Below, in pieces: positions 45,891-55,112 of a DNA stretch of 64,000 nt. A program made the position numbers and the translations under genes. The DNA is taken from the NCBI GenBank assembly GCA_035531475.1, contig DATKST010000151.1, forward strand, positions 1 through 64,000, in the 5' to 3' direction. The notes under the pieces are model-generated. The model did no database searches. It was not told where the DNA came from and was given only the letters and a program-made list of their open reading frames with translations. Source of the stretch: CALCEB01 sp035531475 (GTDB taxonomy: Bacteria; Acidobacteriota; Terriglobia; UBA7540). The stretch's first letter is position 1, and every line of letters begins with the position of its first letter.

Positions 45891-46066
45891 CCAATACTGT
45901 TCAGTTAAGGTAAACCTCGTGATCCTGATGGCAGAAGGGTTGCGTGACCCCTCACCCCAGCCCTCTCCCCGCAAGCGGGGAGAGGGTGCCGCAAAGCGGC
46001 GGGTGAGGGGCACTGGTTCAACCGTGTACCGTTATTCTCGAACGAACCTTAAGTGAACAGCATTCG
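45891..46066. mobile_element. MITE family A copy A2
   Basis: The 176-bp element has the same ends as A1 (left CCAATACTGTTCAG; right slightly diverged, ending CAGCATTCG). GGCTAAGC at 45883-45890 and 46067-46074 is an 8-bp target duplication. The right copy contains the complement of the TAG stop codon of the SelA-like gene. Confidence 0.88.
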
Positions 46067-46068
46067 GG

Positions 46069-47343
46069 CTAAGCCGAGTGCGCCCGGAACAGGCTCAAAA
46101 GCGCCTTGCCGATGATTTGGTCCTCACCGGGCTGCAGCATGAAGGAGTTCATCTCCAGACCCATTCGGCTTCTTCCCAGGACGATGGATGGGTCCGACTT
46201 TTCCAGTGCATCCGACGCCTGGTGCGGAGTCAGGTTGATTTTGCGCGGGTCCCAATTGATCTGCATGGTGGGGACGTGGTTGGCGATGTCGGGCACATAG
46301 TAGGCGGTGCTCACGCCCGCCACTTTTGTCACCTGGTGGCTGATGGTATCCAGCCGGCGCCACCATTCCTTGGTGAGCGCGTCGTGATCGGCGTTCAGGA
46401 AGAGTTCCAGAGCCTTGACCATGCCCACGATTTCCTCCTTGCCCACTTTTTGGCCGCGGCCAAGGGTGTCTTCAAACGGGCTGTTATTGATCAAAGCATA
46501 GTGGATCAGGTCTTCGCGTCCCAGCAGCAACCCGGCGCATTGCGGCCCCCGGATGGCCTTGCCGCCGCTGAAAGTGACCAGATCGTATCCCATGTTGACG
46601 TAATCCCAAAGGTGAGAGACGGGCGGAGTGTCGGCGGCGGCGTCATTGAAACAAGGAAGGTGATACTGCATGGCCAGCTTCACCCATTCATCCACCTTGA
46701 TCCTGCCCTGAGCGTTTGCAAAATTGGTAAAGTGCATCATGGCGGTGCGCGGGCTGATGGCTTGGTGCAAGTCCTCGCGGGTTTCAATCTCCACCAGCTT
46801 CACGCCGGTGGCGCGAATCTGATGATCGAAGGCATAACGATGAGATTTCTGGATAATCACTTCGGATTTCATTCCAGTCAGGTCCGGCAGGCGTTGGATG
46901 AAGTCCGGATTGTCTCCGGTAAGAACACCGGCGTAGCCACAGGTCATGGCTCCCGCCGCGCCGGAGGTGACCAGTCCGGTGAAACCCTTCGGGAGCTTCA
47001 ACATCCGGGCAATGCGCTTACCGGCGGCAACTTCCAAATCCGGGATGTTGACGTAATGGCGGGCGGCGGCCGCCATCACCTCCTCGACTTCGGTGGGAAT
47101 CACCGACCCACCCAGCATGGTCATGGTGCCTTGGCCATTGATCACGGGTGTCACGCCCAACTCCCGATACACGTCGCCGGATTCTCCGAATCTGGTGATT
47201 TTTGCCGAAGATTCAGGAACGAAGCCTCCAGCGCCGCCCGTCCGGCCCTTTGCCCAAAGCCGGCCGCTGCCGAGCAGCGAGCCCGCAAGCAAACCGGTCT
47301 TACTCAGGAATGACCGGCGATTCCGTTGGTTTTTGAATTCCAT
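46069..47343 (-). CDS. Tat-exported SelA-like PLP-dependent enzyme
   Basis: This 424-aa type I PLP enzyme belongs to the SelA/DgaE-like group, which acts as lyases on amino-sugar acids or serine-like substrates. A twin-arginine signal (NRRSFLSKTGLLAGSLLG) is unusual for a PLP enzyme and suggests periplasmic action. The cofactor lysine is in VTFSGGKAIRGPQCAGLLLG and the PLP-stacking region is VTSGAAGAMTCGYAGVLTG. The true SelA role is unlikely because of export and lack of selenocysteine genes. It is the last gene of a three-gene run with the quinoprotein and DUF4380 genes. Confidence 0.78.
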   Translation of the reverse strand: MEFKNQRNRRSFLSKTGLLAGSLLGSGRLWAKGRTGGAGGFVPESSAKITRFGESGDVYRELGVTPVINGQGTMTMLGGSVIPTEVEEVMAAAARHYVNIPDLEVAAGKRIARMLKLPKGFTGLVTSGAAGAMTCGYAGVLTGDNPDFIQRLPDLTGMKSEVIIQKSHRYAFDHQIRATGVKLVEIETREDLHQAISPRTAMMHFTNFANAQGRIKVDEWVKLAMQYHLPCFNDAAADTPPVSHLWDYVNMGYDLVTFSGGKAIRGPQCAGLLLGREDLIHYALINNSPFEDTLGRGQKVGKEEIVGMVKALELFLNADHDALTKEWWRRLDTISHQVTKVAGVSTAYYVPDIANHVPTMQINWDPRKINLTPHQASDALEKSDPSIVLGRSRMGLEMNSFMLQPGEDQIIGKALLSLFRAHSA

Positions 47344-47365
47344 GGTTTTCTCCTCGTCTACATCG

Positions 47366-47436
47366 CCCCTCACCCCCAACCCCTCTCCCCCGAATGGGGG
47401 GAGAGGGTGGCCCGCGTAGCGGGACGGGTGAGGGGG
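47366..47436. repeat. CCCCTCACCC...GGGTGAGGGG palindrome
   Basis: Imperfect palindrome with a CCCTCTCCCCC/GGGGGAGAGGG core. It resembles the inside of MITE families A and B but lacks their ends. It lies between two co-directional genes and might attenuate transcription. Confidence 0.5.
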
Positions 47437-47467
47437 TGACGACTAGCCGGTCTGAGGTGAAACCTCG

Positions 47468-49117
47468 TTAATGTCCGGGCAACGAAAAAACAAAGACATC
47501 GCTGCCCGCGGCAATCGCCACATACTGCCTTCCATTCACCGCGAAGCTCATGGGTGAAGCGTGGATTCGCTGCCCCACGTTGAAATGCCACAAAGGCGCG
47601 CCGGTCCGCGCGTCGACGCTTTCAAACGAGCCGGTATCGTCGCCAAAAAAGACCAGCCCGCCCGCGGTGGTCATCGTACCGCTCCAGTCGTCGCCTGACC
47701 CAACTTGCGGATACTTCCACTCGAACTGTTGAGTATTCAGGCTGTACGCCAGCAGAATGTTCTGGCCTGGCTCACCCCGGATGTGCCGGGTTCCGGTGGA
47801 GTAATAGGTGCTTCCAGGGGAATACTTCTGAGGCTTCAGGTAATACGTATCACATTCTTCATACGTCATGAAATAGAAGAGATGAGCCGCCGGGTTGAAG
47901 GACGGAGAGTACCAGTTGGTTGCGCCTTCAAAGCCCGGACAGATTCGCGTGCCTTGCGCCGTGGGCTTAACGCCCGTCCGGACGGGGCGGCCGCGAGCGT
48001 CAATCCCTTGGGCCCAGTTCAGTTTCCTGGCAAAGCGTGTCGCGGAGAGAAATTCGCCGGTCGTCCGGTCCAGGACATAAAGAAAACCGTTGCGGTTTGC
48101 CTCCACCAGCAGCTTGCGGGGACGGCCCTGAAAGCGGGCGTCAATGAGCACCGGAGTTTCCGTGGAATCATAGTCGAACAGATCATGCGGCGTGAACTGA
48201 AAATGCCACTTGAGCTTTCCCGTATCCGGATCGAGCGCCAGGACGCAATCGGTGTAAAGGTCATCGCCCGGACGAACGCTGCCGTCAAAATCCGGCGCGG
48301 GATTGCTGGTCCCCCAATAAAGCGTGTTCAGTTCAGGGTCGTAGGTGCCTGGCATCCAGGTGGTGCCGCCTCCCAGCAGATATTGCTTCCCGGGCCAACT
48401 GGAGGAGCCGGGCTGGCCGGGGCCGGGAATGGTCCAGAACCGCCAAAGTCGCTTGCCGGTGAGGACATCGAAAGCAGCCAGGAAGCCGCGAACGCCATCG
48501 TCGCCGCCGGACGTTCCCACCATCACTTCATTCTTTACCACCAGGGGCGCGCTCGTCGCCCCGTAGTTCTTGCTGGAGTCGGCATATTGCCGGTCCCAGA
48601 GCAAGTGGCCTGACCGCGCATCCAGGCAGAGCAGATGAACGTTATCCGTCTCCATATAAATCCGGGAGTGCCACACACCCACGCCGCGATTGTGGTGGCC
48701 GGCGGCATCATCAACCAAACCCTCGGAAATGGGGCGCGAATAATGCCAGATGACACGGCCGGTGCGGGCATCGATGGCGAAGGCGTCATTCGCGGAGGTG
48801 ACAAACATGATTCCCTGCGTCACCACCGGAGTGACTTCAAGCAGGTTTGAATTGGGCGAGTGGAACACCCACTGCGCCCGCAGGTTGCGCACATTGCTCG
48901 CGTTGATCTGGCTCAAACTGCTAAACCGCCGGCCTGTATAGTCACCGTTATAGGATGGCCAATTCGCAGCGGGCGGATGGGCCAGCAGGTCACGCTGTTC
49001 GACGTTGATCCGGGTCGAGAGCGGAGCATTGGCTGTGTCCTGTCCCGCCGCCATCGCGGCGAAGCAAGTCGCGGCTGTGAGCAGCCAAACTGTCCGCAAA
49101 TCACGCCCGGCGCGCAT
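47468..49117 (-). CDS. Exported PQQ-dependent quinoprotein dehydrogenase
   Basis: This 549-aa protein has a signal peptide (TVWLLTAATCFAAMAAGQ) and the eight-bladed propeller of quinoprotein alcohol/glucose dehydrogenases. W-motif repeats include DARTGRVIWHYSR, DVLTGKRLWRFWT and DARTGAPLWHFNVG. NWPSYNGDYTGRRFSSLSQI is the usual N-terminus. No cytochrome c motif (CxxCH) is present, so electrons must go to a separate acceptor. The chosen ATG lies 4 bp after the stop of the DUF4380 gene. No pqq synthesis genes are in the window. Confidence 0.9.
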   Translation of the reverse strand: MRAGRDLRTVWLLTAATCFAAMAAGQDTANAPLSTRINVEQRDLLAHPPAANWPSYNGDYTGRRFSSLSQINASNVRNLRAQWVFHSPNSNLLEVTPVVTQGIMFVTSANDAFAIDARTGRVIWHYSRPISEGLVDDAAGHHNRGVGVWHSRIYMETDNVHLLCLDARSGHLLWDRQYADSSKNYGATSAPLVVKNEVMVGTSGGDDGVRGFLAAFDVLTGKRLWRFWTIPGPGQPGSSSWPGKQYLLGGGTTWMPGTYDPELNTLYWGTSNPAPDFDGSVRPGDDLYTDCVLALDPDTGKLKWHFQFTPHDLFDYDSTETPVLIDARFQGRPRKLLVEANRNGFLYVLDRTTGEFLSATRFARKLNWAQGIDARGRPVRTGVKPTAQGTRICPGFEGATNWYSPSFNPAAHLFYFMTYEECDTYYLKPQKYSPGSTYYSTGTRHIRGEPGQNILLAYSLNTQQFEWKYPQVGSGDDWSGTMTTAGGLVFFGDDTGSFESVDARTGAPLWHFNVGQRIHASPMSFAVNGRQYVAIAAGSDVFVFSLPGH

Positions 49118-49121
49118 GGAG

Positions 49122-50552
49122 TTATGAACCCTTCCCGGCCTGCTGGACCGTTGCTTCGCCCAGCGGCCCTCGATCACGGCCCTGATCGTCCTCCAAATGA
49201 AGGGAAACTCGCACCGTTGCGGGCGGCGCCGCAATCTGCTGATTCAAGCGCACCAAATTCAAAGGACTCACCACCTCCACCGGCACAACTCCCAGCTCAA
49301 CACCCTGCTCGTCAAAAAGGCGCGCCACCAAACGTCCGGCAAAAAAGACGCCAAATGATCCCGAGAGCCGCAGGCCGTTGGGCGCAGCCGTTGCAATCAG
49401 CGGTTCGCCTACCGCCCCGGCATAAGTCACGGCGCTCAGGTCGCTGCCCATCCGTGCCGGGTACCATTCTGTGTCGAATGAATAGGAAGCACCGGGATTC
49501 AGCGCCACCACGGGACTGTTGATCTCGGCCTCCATATAGTACGGAGTATCCTGGGAATTGGTGGCTGGCACTGTGGGCATGCCCTCCTTGTCGAAGCCGG
49601 GCACGGGCCCATTCTTATAAAAAATCACTGTGGCCTTGCCGGGATAATCTCCACCCGCGTCGTAGTGAAACCGTTCGACCATCGCGTAGTGGGTCGAACC
49701 GTCCACCGCCGCCACCCATCCGCCCGGAGAATCAATCCACACTTCACTCTGCAGGTAGAGCCAGTGAAGCGTGAACAGGCCGTTTTTTATCGAGAAGGAA
49801 GGATCCCCCGCCAGGCCATCGCGGACGTGAAATTGGTTAAGGTAGACACTATGAGGATTTACCGGAGTAAAGGCCCAAAAAACGCGGTTGTACTGTCCGG
49901 AATGCTGAGCATCGGAGAGGTCATATTGGGTCACAGACTGAACCGACCATTGAATAGGATATCCCGCGACGTTCTTCATTACTGCGTGGAAACGAATCTG
50001 TGGAGAATCGCGGCCGATGCTGATTTGGCGCGAGTACTGAAGTCCGGTTTGCGGATCGGGTGGACCCTGAAGGCGAACTTCGCATTGGGAGTCCTGCGAC
50101 ACGACGCGAAGCTTGTAAACGCCATCATCCAGCGGACCGGATAAAGGTCCCGCCCAGTGTTGCTCATCTTTTCGCCCTTCCGGCATGGGCCAGATTTTAT
50201 CGCCACCGTAGTTGAACCATCGGCCCAACGGCTCGCCTTGCGCCGGAGGTATGTCTTTGCCTTCATATTCAGGATTCACGAACAGGTAAGGATGCCCCGC
50301 GAAAGTAACCTGCATCAACCGTCCGCCAAGCTGGGGAACCAATGTGAGACGAACCCACTGATTGGACATCTGCTCAGCATCCCAACCATCGAACTTTGTA
50401 GCCTCAACCTGACACGGAGGCGGCAAGGCTTTGCTTGATTGCGCCCAGCTCATGGAAACATGGAATCCAGGAATTAAAACCCACACAGCAAGCGCGGCGG
50501 CCATGCTGTATGCGCGTTTGGCGGTTCTTGTCTTCGATTTTGATTGATCCAT
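49122..50552 (-). CDS. Exported DUF4380 protein
   Basis: This 476-aa protein matches DUF4380 by its LTLVPQLGGRLMQVTFAGHP start and FNYGGDKIWPMPEG motif. A signal peptide spans the first ~38 residues (AALAVWVLIPGFHVSMSWAQ). The fold is beta-rich and resembles aldose-epimerase/galactose-mutarotase-like proteins, so it may bind or modify carbohydrate; no catalytic activity is established. It is first in a three-gene run of exported proteins. Confidence 0.82.
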   Translation of the reverse strand: MDQSKSKTRTAKRAYSMAAALAVWVLIPGFHVSMSWAQSSKALPPPCQVEATKFDGWDAEQMSNQWVRLTLVPQLGGRLMQVTFAGHPYLFVNPEYEGKDIPPAQGEPLGRWFNYGGDKIWPMPEGRKDEQHWAGPLSGPLDDGVYKLRVVSQDSQCEVRLQGPPDPQTGLQYSRQISIGRDSPQIRFHAVMKNVAGYPIQWSVQSVTQYDLSDAQHSGQYNRVFWAFTPVNPHSVYLNQFHVRDGLAGDPSFSIKNGLFTLHWLYLQSEVWIDSPGGWVAAVDGSTHYAMVERFHYDAGGDYPGKATVIFYKNGPVPGFDKEGMPTVPATNSQDTPYYMEAEINSPVVALNPGASYSFDTEWYPARMGSDLSAVTYAGAVGEPLIATAAPNGLRLSGSFGVFFAGRLVARLFDEQGVELGVVPVEVVSPLNLVRLNQQIAAPPATVRVSLHLEDDQGRDRGPLGEATVQQAGKGS

Positions 50553-50726
50553 CGTGCCGGACCTTCAATGGTGCCTATGAAAGCGGCGATTATGTGATGA
50601 AACTTTGAAAGAAGCAAGAAAATCCGCGACACGTTCTCCTGCGCGGCGCAGCAAAAACAATTTGTGCGCGCGTTCTTCCTGGTTTATGTATGTACAGACT
50701 TGGCTTTCCATTTTCAACAGTGGACG

Positions 50727-50835
50727 GGAGTGGGCCGGTTTGCTGTAGCAGCGTCTGTGACCGCCGGAAACTGTTGAAGAATAGAGTTCGGTGGTCAGAG
50801 ACCGCCGCTACAGCAGCGAAAATGCACCACTACCG
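50727..50835. repeat. MITE-like inverted repeat, family C (copy C2)
   Basis: GAGTGGGCCGGTTTGCTGTAG at the left pairs loosely with CTACAGCAGCGAAAATGCACC at the right. The inner TGACCGCCGGAAA...GACCGCC arms match copy C1 and the copy near 58560. Confidence 0.65.
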
Positions 50836-51244
50836 AAACAAGAATAGACTTGACTGGGGAGATTAGTGAGTGTACCATAAGGTATATATTCTCCCATCGC
50901 TCAAGTAAGAAATCGGGCGTCTATTAATTTACGCACTGCTCAATTATCTCGGTTGAAACGCTTGCCGCCGTGCGGGGTGAGGTTCCGGGGATGTGAATGT
51001 GCGCAGAAAGAAGAATTATTATCGGAACGAACCCTAAATGTGTATGAAAACAAAGGATCGATGCTTGGAACGAACCCTAAGAATCCATTTGCTAAGCCAT
51101 TCAGGTGGGAACAATAACGACTAACCATTGTCATATGAACGAGTTATGCGGATTCCTGGAGAGAAATCTGGCAATTCAATCAGAATCAACGAGTTAGAAA
51201 CGGCGTGAGACACAGAATGGATTCTTTGTGCAGTTTTGAACAGG

Positions 51245-51294
51245 TAGGGGCGGGCCTGGTGCCCGCCCGTGGGCGACCACAAGGGTCGCCCCTA
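51245..51294. repeat. Palindromic repeat, family E (copy E2)
   Basis: TAGGGGCGGGCCTGGTG pairs with CACAAGGGTCGCCCCTA, a slightly diverged copy of the 28741-28790 palindrome. Confidence 0.7.
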
Positions 51295-51540
51295 CATCGC
51301 CGTCATTCCCGCCCCCGCTGGACCGTCATTCCCGCGAAGGCGGGAATCCAGCCCGCAAACCGGAGTGGCATTCTGAACTCGTGCCGAAAAAAGGCTCGTC
51401 TCTGACATGGATCCCCGCTTTCGCGAGGATGACGGCGGCGAACCATGGCAGGAAATATCAAACTGAGTCACTACCTGCTACCAGAGGTTGATTGACTTTT
51501 GCCGGGAATGGATTTGATAATGGCATAGGAATTTCATCCC

Positions 51541-53667
51541 ATGCGAGGCGACATGGCGACTTTGACGGCGCAGTTGCGCAAATCTCAAAAGCTCACGAAA
51601 GACGTGTTGTTGGGCGCTTACCGCACGATTTATCTGTCGCGGCGGTTGGACGACAAGGAAATCCAGTTCAAGCGCCAGAACCGCGCTTACTTTCAGATCA
51701 ACGGGGTCGGACACGAAGCCCTGAACGTGGCCTGCGCCATGCGGCTGCGTCCGGGTTACGACTGGTTTTTCCCGTATTACCGCGATCGAGCCCTGTGCCT
51801 GCAACTGGGCATGACGCCGCTCGAAATGCTGTTGGAGTCGGTAGGCTCCAAAGATGATCCGAGTTCGGGTGGGCGCCAGATGCCCTCCCACTGGGGATCG
51901 AAGCGCCTCCATATCGTTTCCCAATCCAGTCCCACCGGCACCCAAATCCTGCACGCCGTGGGTTCGGCGGAAGCCAGCATCTACTATTCCCGTGTCCACG
52001 AGGCCGCGGGGTTGGCATCGAGCTTCAATTCCGATGAGGTGGCTTATGTTTCCCTGGGCGATGGCGCTTCAAGTGAAGGCGAATTCTGGGAAGCGCTGAA
52101 CTGGTCTTCCAATGCCCGGCTGCCGGTGTTCTTCGTGGTGGAGGATAACGGCTACGCCATTTCTGTCCCGGTGGACGTGCAGACGGCGGGCGCGAGCGTC
52201 TCCGCGCTGGTCAAAAACTTCCCCAATCTTCTTACCCTGGAATGCGACGGGACGGATTTTGCCGCCACTTATGAAGCCGCCGGCAAAGCTGTGGAATATG
52301 CACGCCAGCGGCTGGGTCCGGCGCTGTTGCACGCGCACGTCATCCGGCCCTATTCCCATTCGCTCTCCGATGACGAGCGCCTTTACAAGCCGGAAAGCGT
52401 GCGCCAGCAGGAAGCCCAGCGAGATCCGCTGACGCGCTGCGCCCAATACATCTTGACCGGGCGACTGGCCACGGAAGACGAGCTGAAGGCCATCGAAGCC
52501 GCCGTGGAAGCGGAAATTCGCGAGGCCGCGGACCAGGCGCTGGCGGCTGCCCCTCCCGATCCTGGAACCGTCCTCCAATTTATCTATTCGCCCAGCGTCG
52601 ATCCCACTTCGGATCAGTTCGACCAGGCTCCGCGCTTTTACGGCGAGCCCAAAACCATGGTGGACCTCATCAACGTCTGCCTGAAGGATGAGATGGCGCG
52701 CGATCCACGCATCGTGGTTTATGGCGAGGATGTGGCGGATTGCAGCCACGAAGATGAGATGGATGAGGTGAAAGGCAAGGGCGGCGTCTTCAAGGTAACG
52801 TTCGGCTTGCAACGCCAGTTCGGAAGTGCGCGCTGTTACAACAGTCCGCTGGCGGAGGCGGGCATCGTGGGTCGCGCCCTTGGCATGGCGGCGCGCGGGT
52901 TGAAGCCGGTGGTGGAGATCCAATTCTTTGATTATATTTGGCCGGCCATGATGCAGATCCGGGATGAGCTGAGCGTGCTGCGCTGGAGGTCCAACAACAC
53001 CTTTTCCTGCCCGGTCGTCATCCGTGTACCGATTGGAGGTTATCTTACCGGAGGCGCCATTTACCACAGCCAGTCGGGCGAGTCGATCTTCACACACATT
53101 CCTGGTCTGCGCGTGGTGATGCCGGCGACGGCGTTGGACTCAAACGGCCTGTTGCGCACCGCCATCCGCTGCGATGATCCGGTGCTCTTTCTCGAGCCGA
53201 AGCACCTTTACCGCCAAACCTACAATCGCAGCCCTTATCCCGGCCCCGATTACATGATTCCCTTCGGCAAAGCGCGAATCGTCCGCGAAGGCAGCGACTT
53301 GACCATTGTTACTTACGGGGCCCTGGTGAATCGCTCCCTGCAGGCTGCCAAGACCCTGGAGCAGGAGGGCGTCCAGGTGGAAATCCTCGACCTACGCTCG
53401 CTTCAGCCGTACGATTGGGAGCTGATTTCGGCCTCGGTCAGAAAGACCAATCGCGTGCTGGTGGCCCACGAGGATAATCTTTCGTTCGGTTACGGCGCGG
53501 AGATCGCTGCCCGGATTGGCGACGAGTTATTTGACTTTCTGGATGCGCCGGTGCGCCGGTTGGGCGCCAAGGACGCTTACGTTCCCTACCACCCGGTGCT
53601 GGAGGACGCAGTGCTGCCTCAAGTCTTCGATGTCATCCGGGCGGCAAGGGAACTGGCGCGCTATTAA
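51541..53667 (+). CDS. Fused 2-oxoacid dehydrogenase E1 (alpha-beta) component
   Basis: This 708-aa thiamine-diphosphate enzyme decarboxylates a 2-oxoacid (branched-chain or pyruvate) as the E1 part of a dehydrogenase complex. The alpha half carries GDGASSEGEFWEALNWSS and VVEDNGYAISVP for TPP/Mg2+. The beta half starts near residue 375 (DLINVCLKDEMARDPRIVVYG) and ends with the transketolase C domain. Most relatives encode the halves separately. E2 and E3 genes are not adjacent. Start choice is between 51541 and 51553; GAGG precedes the second by 5 nt. A family A MITE begins just after the stop. Confidence 0.9.
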   Translation: MRGDMATLTAQLRKSQKLTKDVLLGAYRTIYLSRRLDDKEIQFKRQNRAYFQINGVGHEALNVACAMRLRPGYDWFFPYYRDRALCLQLGMTPLEMLLESVGSKDDPSSGGRQMPSHWGSKRLHIVSQSSPTGTQILHAVGSAEASIYYSRVHEAAGLASSFNSDEVAYVSLGDGASSEGEFWEALNWSSNARLPVFFVVEDNGYAISVPVDVQTAGASVSALVKNFPNLLTLECDGTDFAATYEAAGKAVEYARQRLGPALLHAHVIRPYSHSLSDDERLYKPESVRQQEAQRDPLTRCAQYILTGRLATEDELKAIEAAVEAEIREAADQALAAAPPDPGTVLQFIYSPSVDPTSDQFDQAPRFYGEPKTMVDLINVCLKDEMARDPRIVVYGEDVADCSHEDEMDEVKGKGGVFKVTFGLQRQFGSARCYNSPLAEAGIVGRALGMAARGLKPVVEIQFFDYIWPAMMQIRDELSVLRWRSNNTFSCPVVIRVPIGGYLTGGAIYHSQSGESIFTHIPGLRVVMPATALDSNGLLRTAIRCDDPVLFLEPKHLYRQTYNRSPYPGPDYMIPFGKARIVREGSDLTIVTYGALVNRSLQAAKTLEQEGVQVEILDLRSLQPYDWELISASVRKTNRVLVAHEDNLSFGYGAEIAARIGDELFDFLDAPVRRLGAKDAYVPYHPVLEDAVLPQVFDVIRAARELARY

Positions 53668-53668
53668 C

Positions 53669-53844
53669 CCGAATGCTGTTCAGTTAAGGCGAGTCTCATG
53701 ATCTTGATGTCAAAGGCATCGCCTGACCCCTCACCCCGGCCCTCTCCCCGCCAGCGGGGAGAGGGGGAACCGCGCTGCGGTGGGTGAGGAGATCTGCTTC
53801 AAGCGCGCGCGTTATTCTCGAACGGACCTTCAGTGAACAGCATA
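53669..53844. mobile_element. MITE family A copy A3
   Basis: The ~176-bp element begins CCGAATGCTGTTCAGTTAAG, 2 bp after the E1 stop, and ends GTGAACAGCAT. Its interior matches A1 and A2 closely (GAGTCTCATGATCTTGATGT; CTCTCCCCGCCAGCGGGG). No clean target duplication is visible, so the flanks may have recombined. Confidence 0.82.
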
Positions 53845-54259
53845 GAGGTTAGCCGTACCCTGACCGTCCTTAAGCAAGACTTTGAAAATCATTCAGGCTA
53901 ATGCCCGCCCCTGGGCGGACACCCGCACGAAATTTTAAGACCAGACCCTTGCAATGGGTTTTGATTTGTGTCATGCTGCTGGCAATTTATAGTGTGGATT
54001 TTATCTTCAATGTTTTGAAATAGGGTTTCGGGTTCGTCGAGGAAGCGATTAAATCTCTTCTGGATGGTAGAGAAGATGATCTTGACCGCAACATTTTCGT
54101 CAGGGCTCCCCATGTCACGATTTCCATATACATCTCACGTTTATCCTGAACTTTTCAGCATCATCCTGGCAGCAACACATTCCTGCGCTTTGCAATGACC
54201 CTGATCCAGGGTCGGGCCAAACAGGACTGTGGTCTTTTCGATCCCAAAGGAGGTGAGGT
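53845..54259. other. Intergenic region, no gene supported
   Basis: A 71-codon minus-strand frame at 53898-54113 has no recognisable family and no ribosome site. AAAGGAGGTGAGGT directly precedes the next gene. Nothing else stands out. Confidence 0.35.
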
Positions 54260-54745
54260 ATGGCTTTTTGTTCGAAGTGTGGAGCTCAGATGGATCAAGG
54301 ATCAGCCTTTTGCATTGGGTGCGGCCAAGCCGCCGGACCGGCCCAAGCCGCCAACGCGCCCGGCGCTTCTCTTCCACCCCCCGTGGCAAGCACTCCCATC
54401 GCTTCCAACATGGCGGCGCTACTCACTTACATTGTCGGTTTCATCACCGGGATCATCTTCCTAGTGATCGAGCCCTATAAGCGGGATCCGTTCGTGCGCT
54501 TCCACGCTTTTCAGTCTATCTTCTTTAGCGCTGCTTGCATTGTGATTTCCATCGCGTGGAGCATGGTTTTTGGGGCACTCTTCTTCGCAACCTTGGGAGT
54601 GATGTGGCAGTTCCTCTTGGTAGGCTGGATTCTGCTTCGCCTGGCATTCTTCGTGCTCTGGCTTTTCCTGATGTACAAAGCATACAATAACGAGCGATTT
54701 ATGCTGCCGGTGATTGGACCCCTGGCGGCGAGCCAAGCCCGATAG
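54260..54745 (+). CDS. Zinc-ribbon membrane protein (DUF4870-like)
   Basis: This 161-aa protein begins with a zinc ribbon (CSKCG ... CIGCG, residues 4-22), followed by a Pro/Ala linker and about three to four hydrophobic segments. NMAALLTYIVGFITGIIFLV and RFHAFQSIFFSAACIVI match the DUF4870/Tic20-like membrane family. AGGAGG precedes the ATG with good spacing. The function is unknown; the ribbon faces the cytoplasm by the usual topology. Confidence 0.83.
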   Translation: MAFCSKCGAQMDQGSAFCIGCGQAAGPAQAANAPGASLPPPVASTPIASNMAALLTYIVGFITGIIFLVIEPYKRDPFVRFHAFQSIFFSAACIVISIAWSMVFGALFFATLGVMWQFLLVGWILLRLAFFVLWLFLMYKAYNNERFMLPVIGPLAASQAR

Positions 54746-54798
54746 AAGCACCGTGAGGCGTGAGGATTAAACATTTTCTATTTCTGATTAAAGTTTTG

Positions 54799-54846
54799 TT
54801 GACAAGGCCCCTGGGTTGGACCTATTCTTTGGCCAAGCGCTTTACT
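54799..54846 (+). promoter_or_regulatory. Promoter with LacI-type operator upstream of the nucleoside hydrolase
   Basis: TTGACA (54799-54804), an 18-bp spacer and TATTCT (54823-54828) are followed by CCAAGCGCTTTACT. The AAGCGCTT core at 54835-54842 has the central CpG and symmetry of LacI-family operators and would cover the transcription start. The same core recurs at 60415-60426. Confidence 0.55.
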
Positions 54847-55075
54847 TCGGGGAATCCGAATCATCGCCGGTTCGGTTTGCCTCGAAATGATGGTTTTTGA
54901 TGCGGGGTGGGTTGTTGCCCCCGACACGATCTTGGTGTTTGCGATCGCCTCTGGCATGGCCCCCCTGTGCTGGAGCGAACCGCACCAAGGGTTAAACTGG
55001 CCCTCACTGTGGGTTAACGCTCACCGTGGGGGCCAGAAACCTCTTAAGTAGGCCCGTTCAAACCTCGAATTAAAC

Positions 55076-55112
55076 TTGACCGCAGCCTTTCTGAACCATA
55101 GAATCGTTTGCC
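55076..55112 (+). promoter_or_regulatory. Proximal promoter of the nucleoside hydrolase, leaderless type
   Basis: TTGACC (55076-55081), a 17-bp spacer and TAGAAT (55099-55104) place the start of transcription near the GTG at 55113. No Shine-Dalgarno is present. Confidence 0.6.

Larger units (their letters stand above)
50553..51540. other. Repeat-filled intergenic region
   Basis: No gene is supported in this ~990-bp gap. It holds the family C element at 50727-50835, two direct copies of GGAACGAACCCTAA (about 51022 and 51069), a family E palindrome at 51245-51294, and two or three CATTCCCGC-GCGGGAAT type repeats at 51301-51430. The region looks like a sink for small repeats. Confidence 0.55.

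Noticed and set aside
46078..47313. 411-codon plus-strand frame
   Set aside because: It is antisense to the SelA-like enzyme with no recognisable motif.
46069..47343. Selenocysteine synthase SelA
   Set aside because: The protein is exported, and no selB, selC or selD is near.
50553..51540. CRISPR array
   Set aside because: The repeats here are unrelated palindromes of different families, without regular spacing or cas genes.
53898..54113. Short minus-strand frame in an intergenic gap
   Set aside because: It has no ribosome site, no recognised family and no coupled neighbour.
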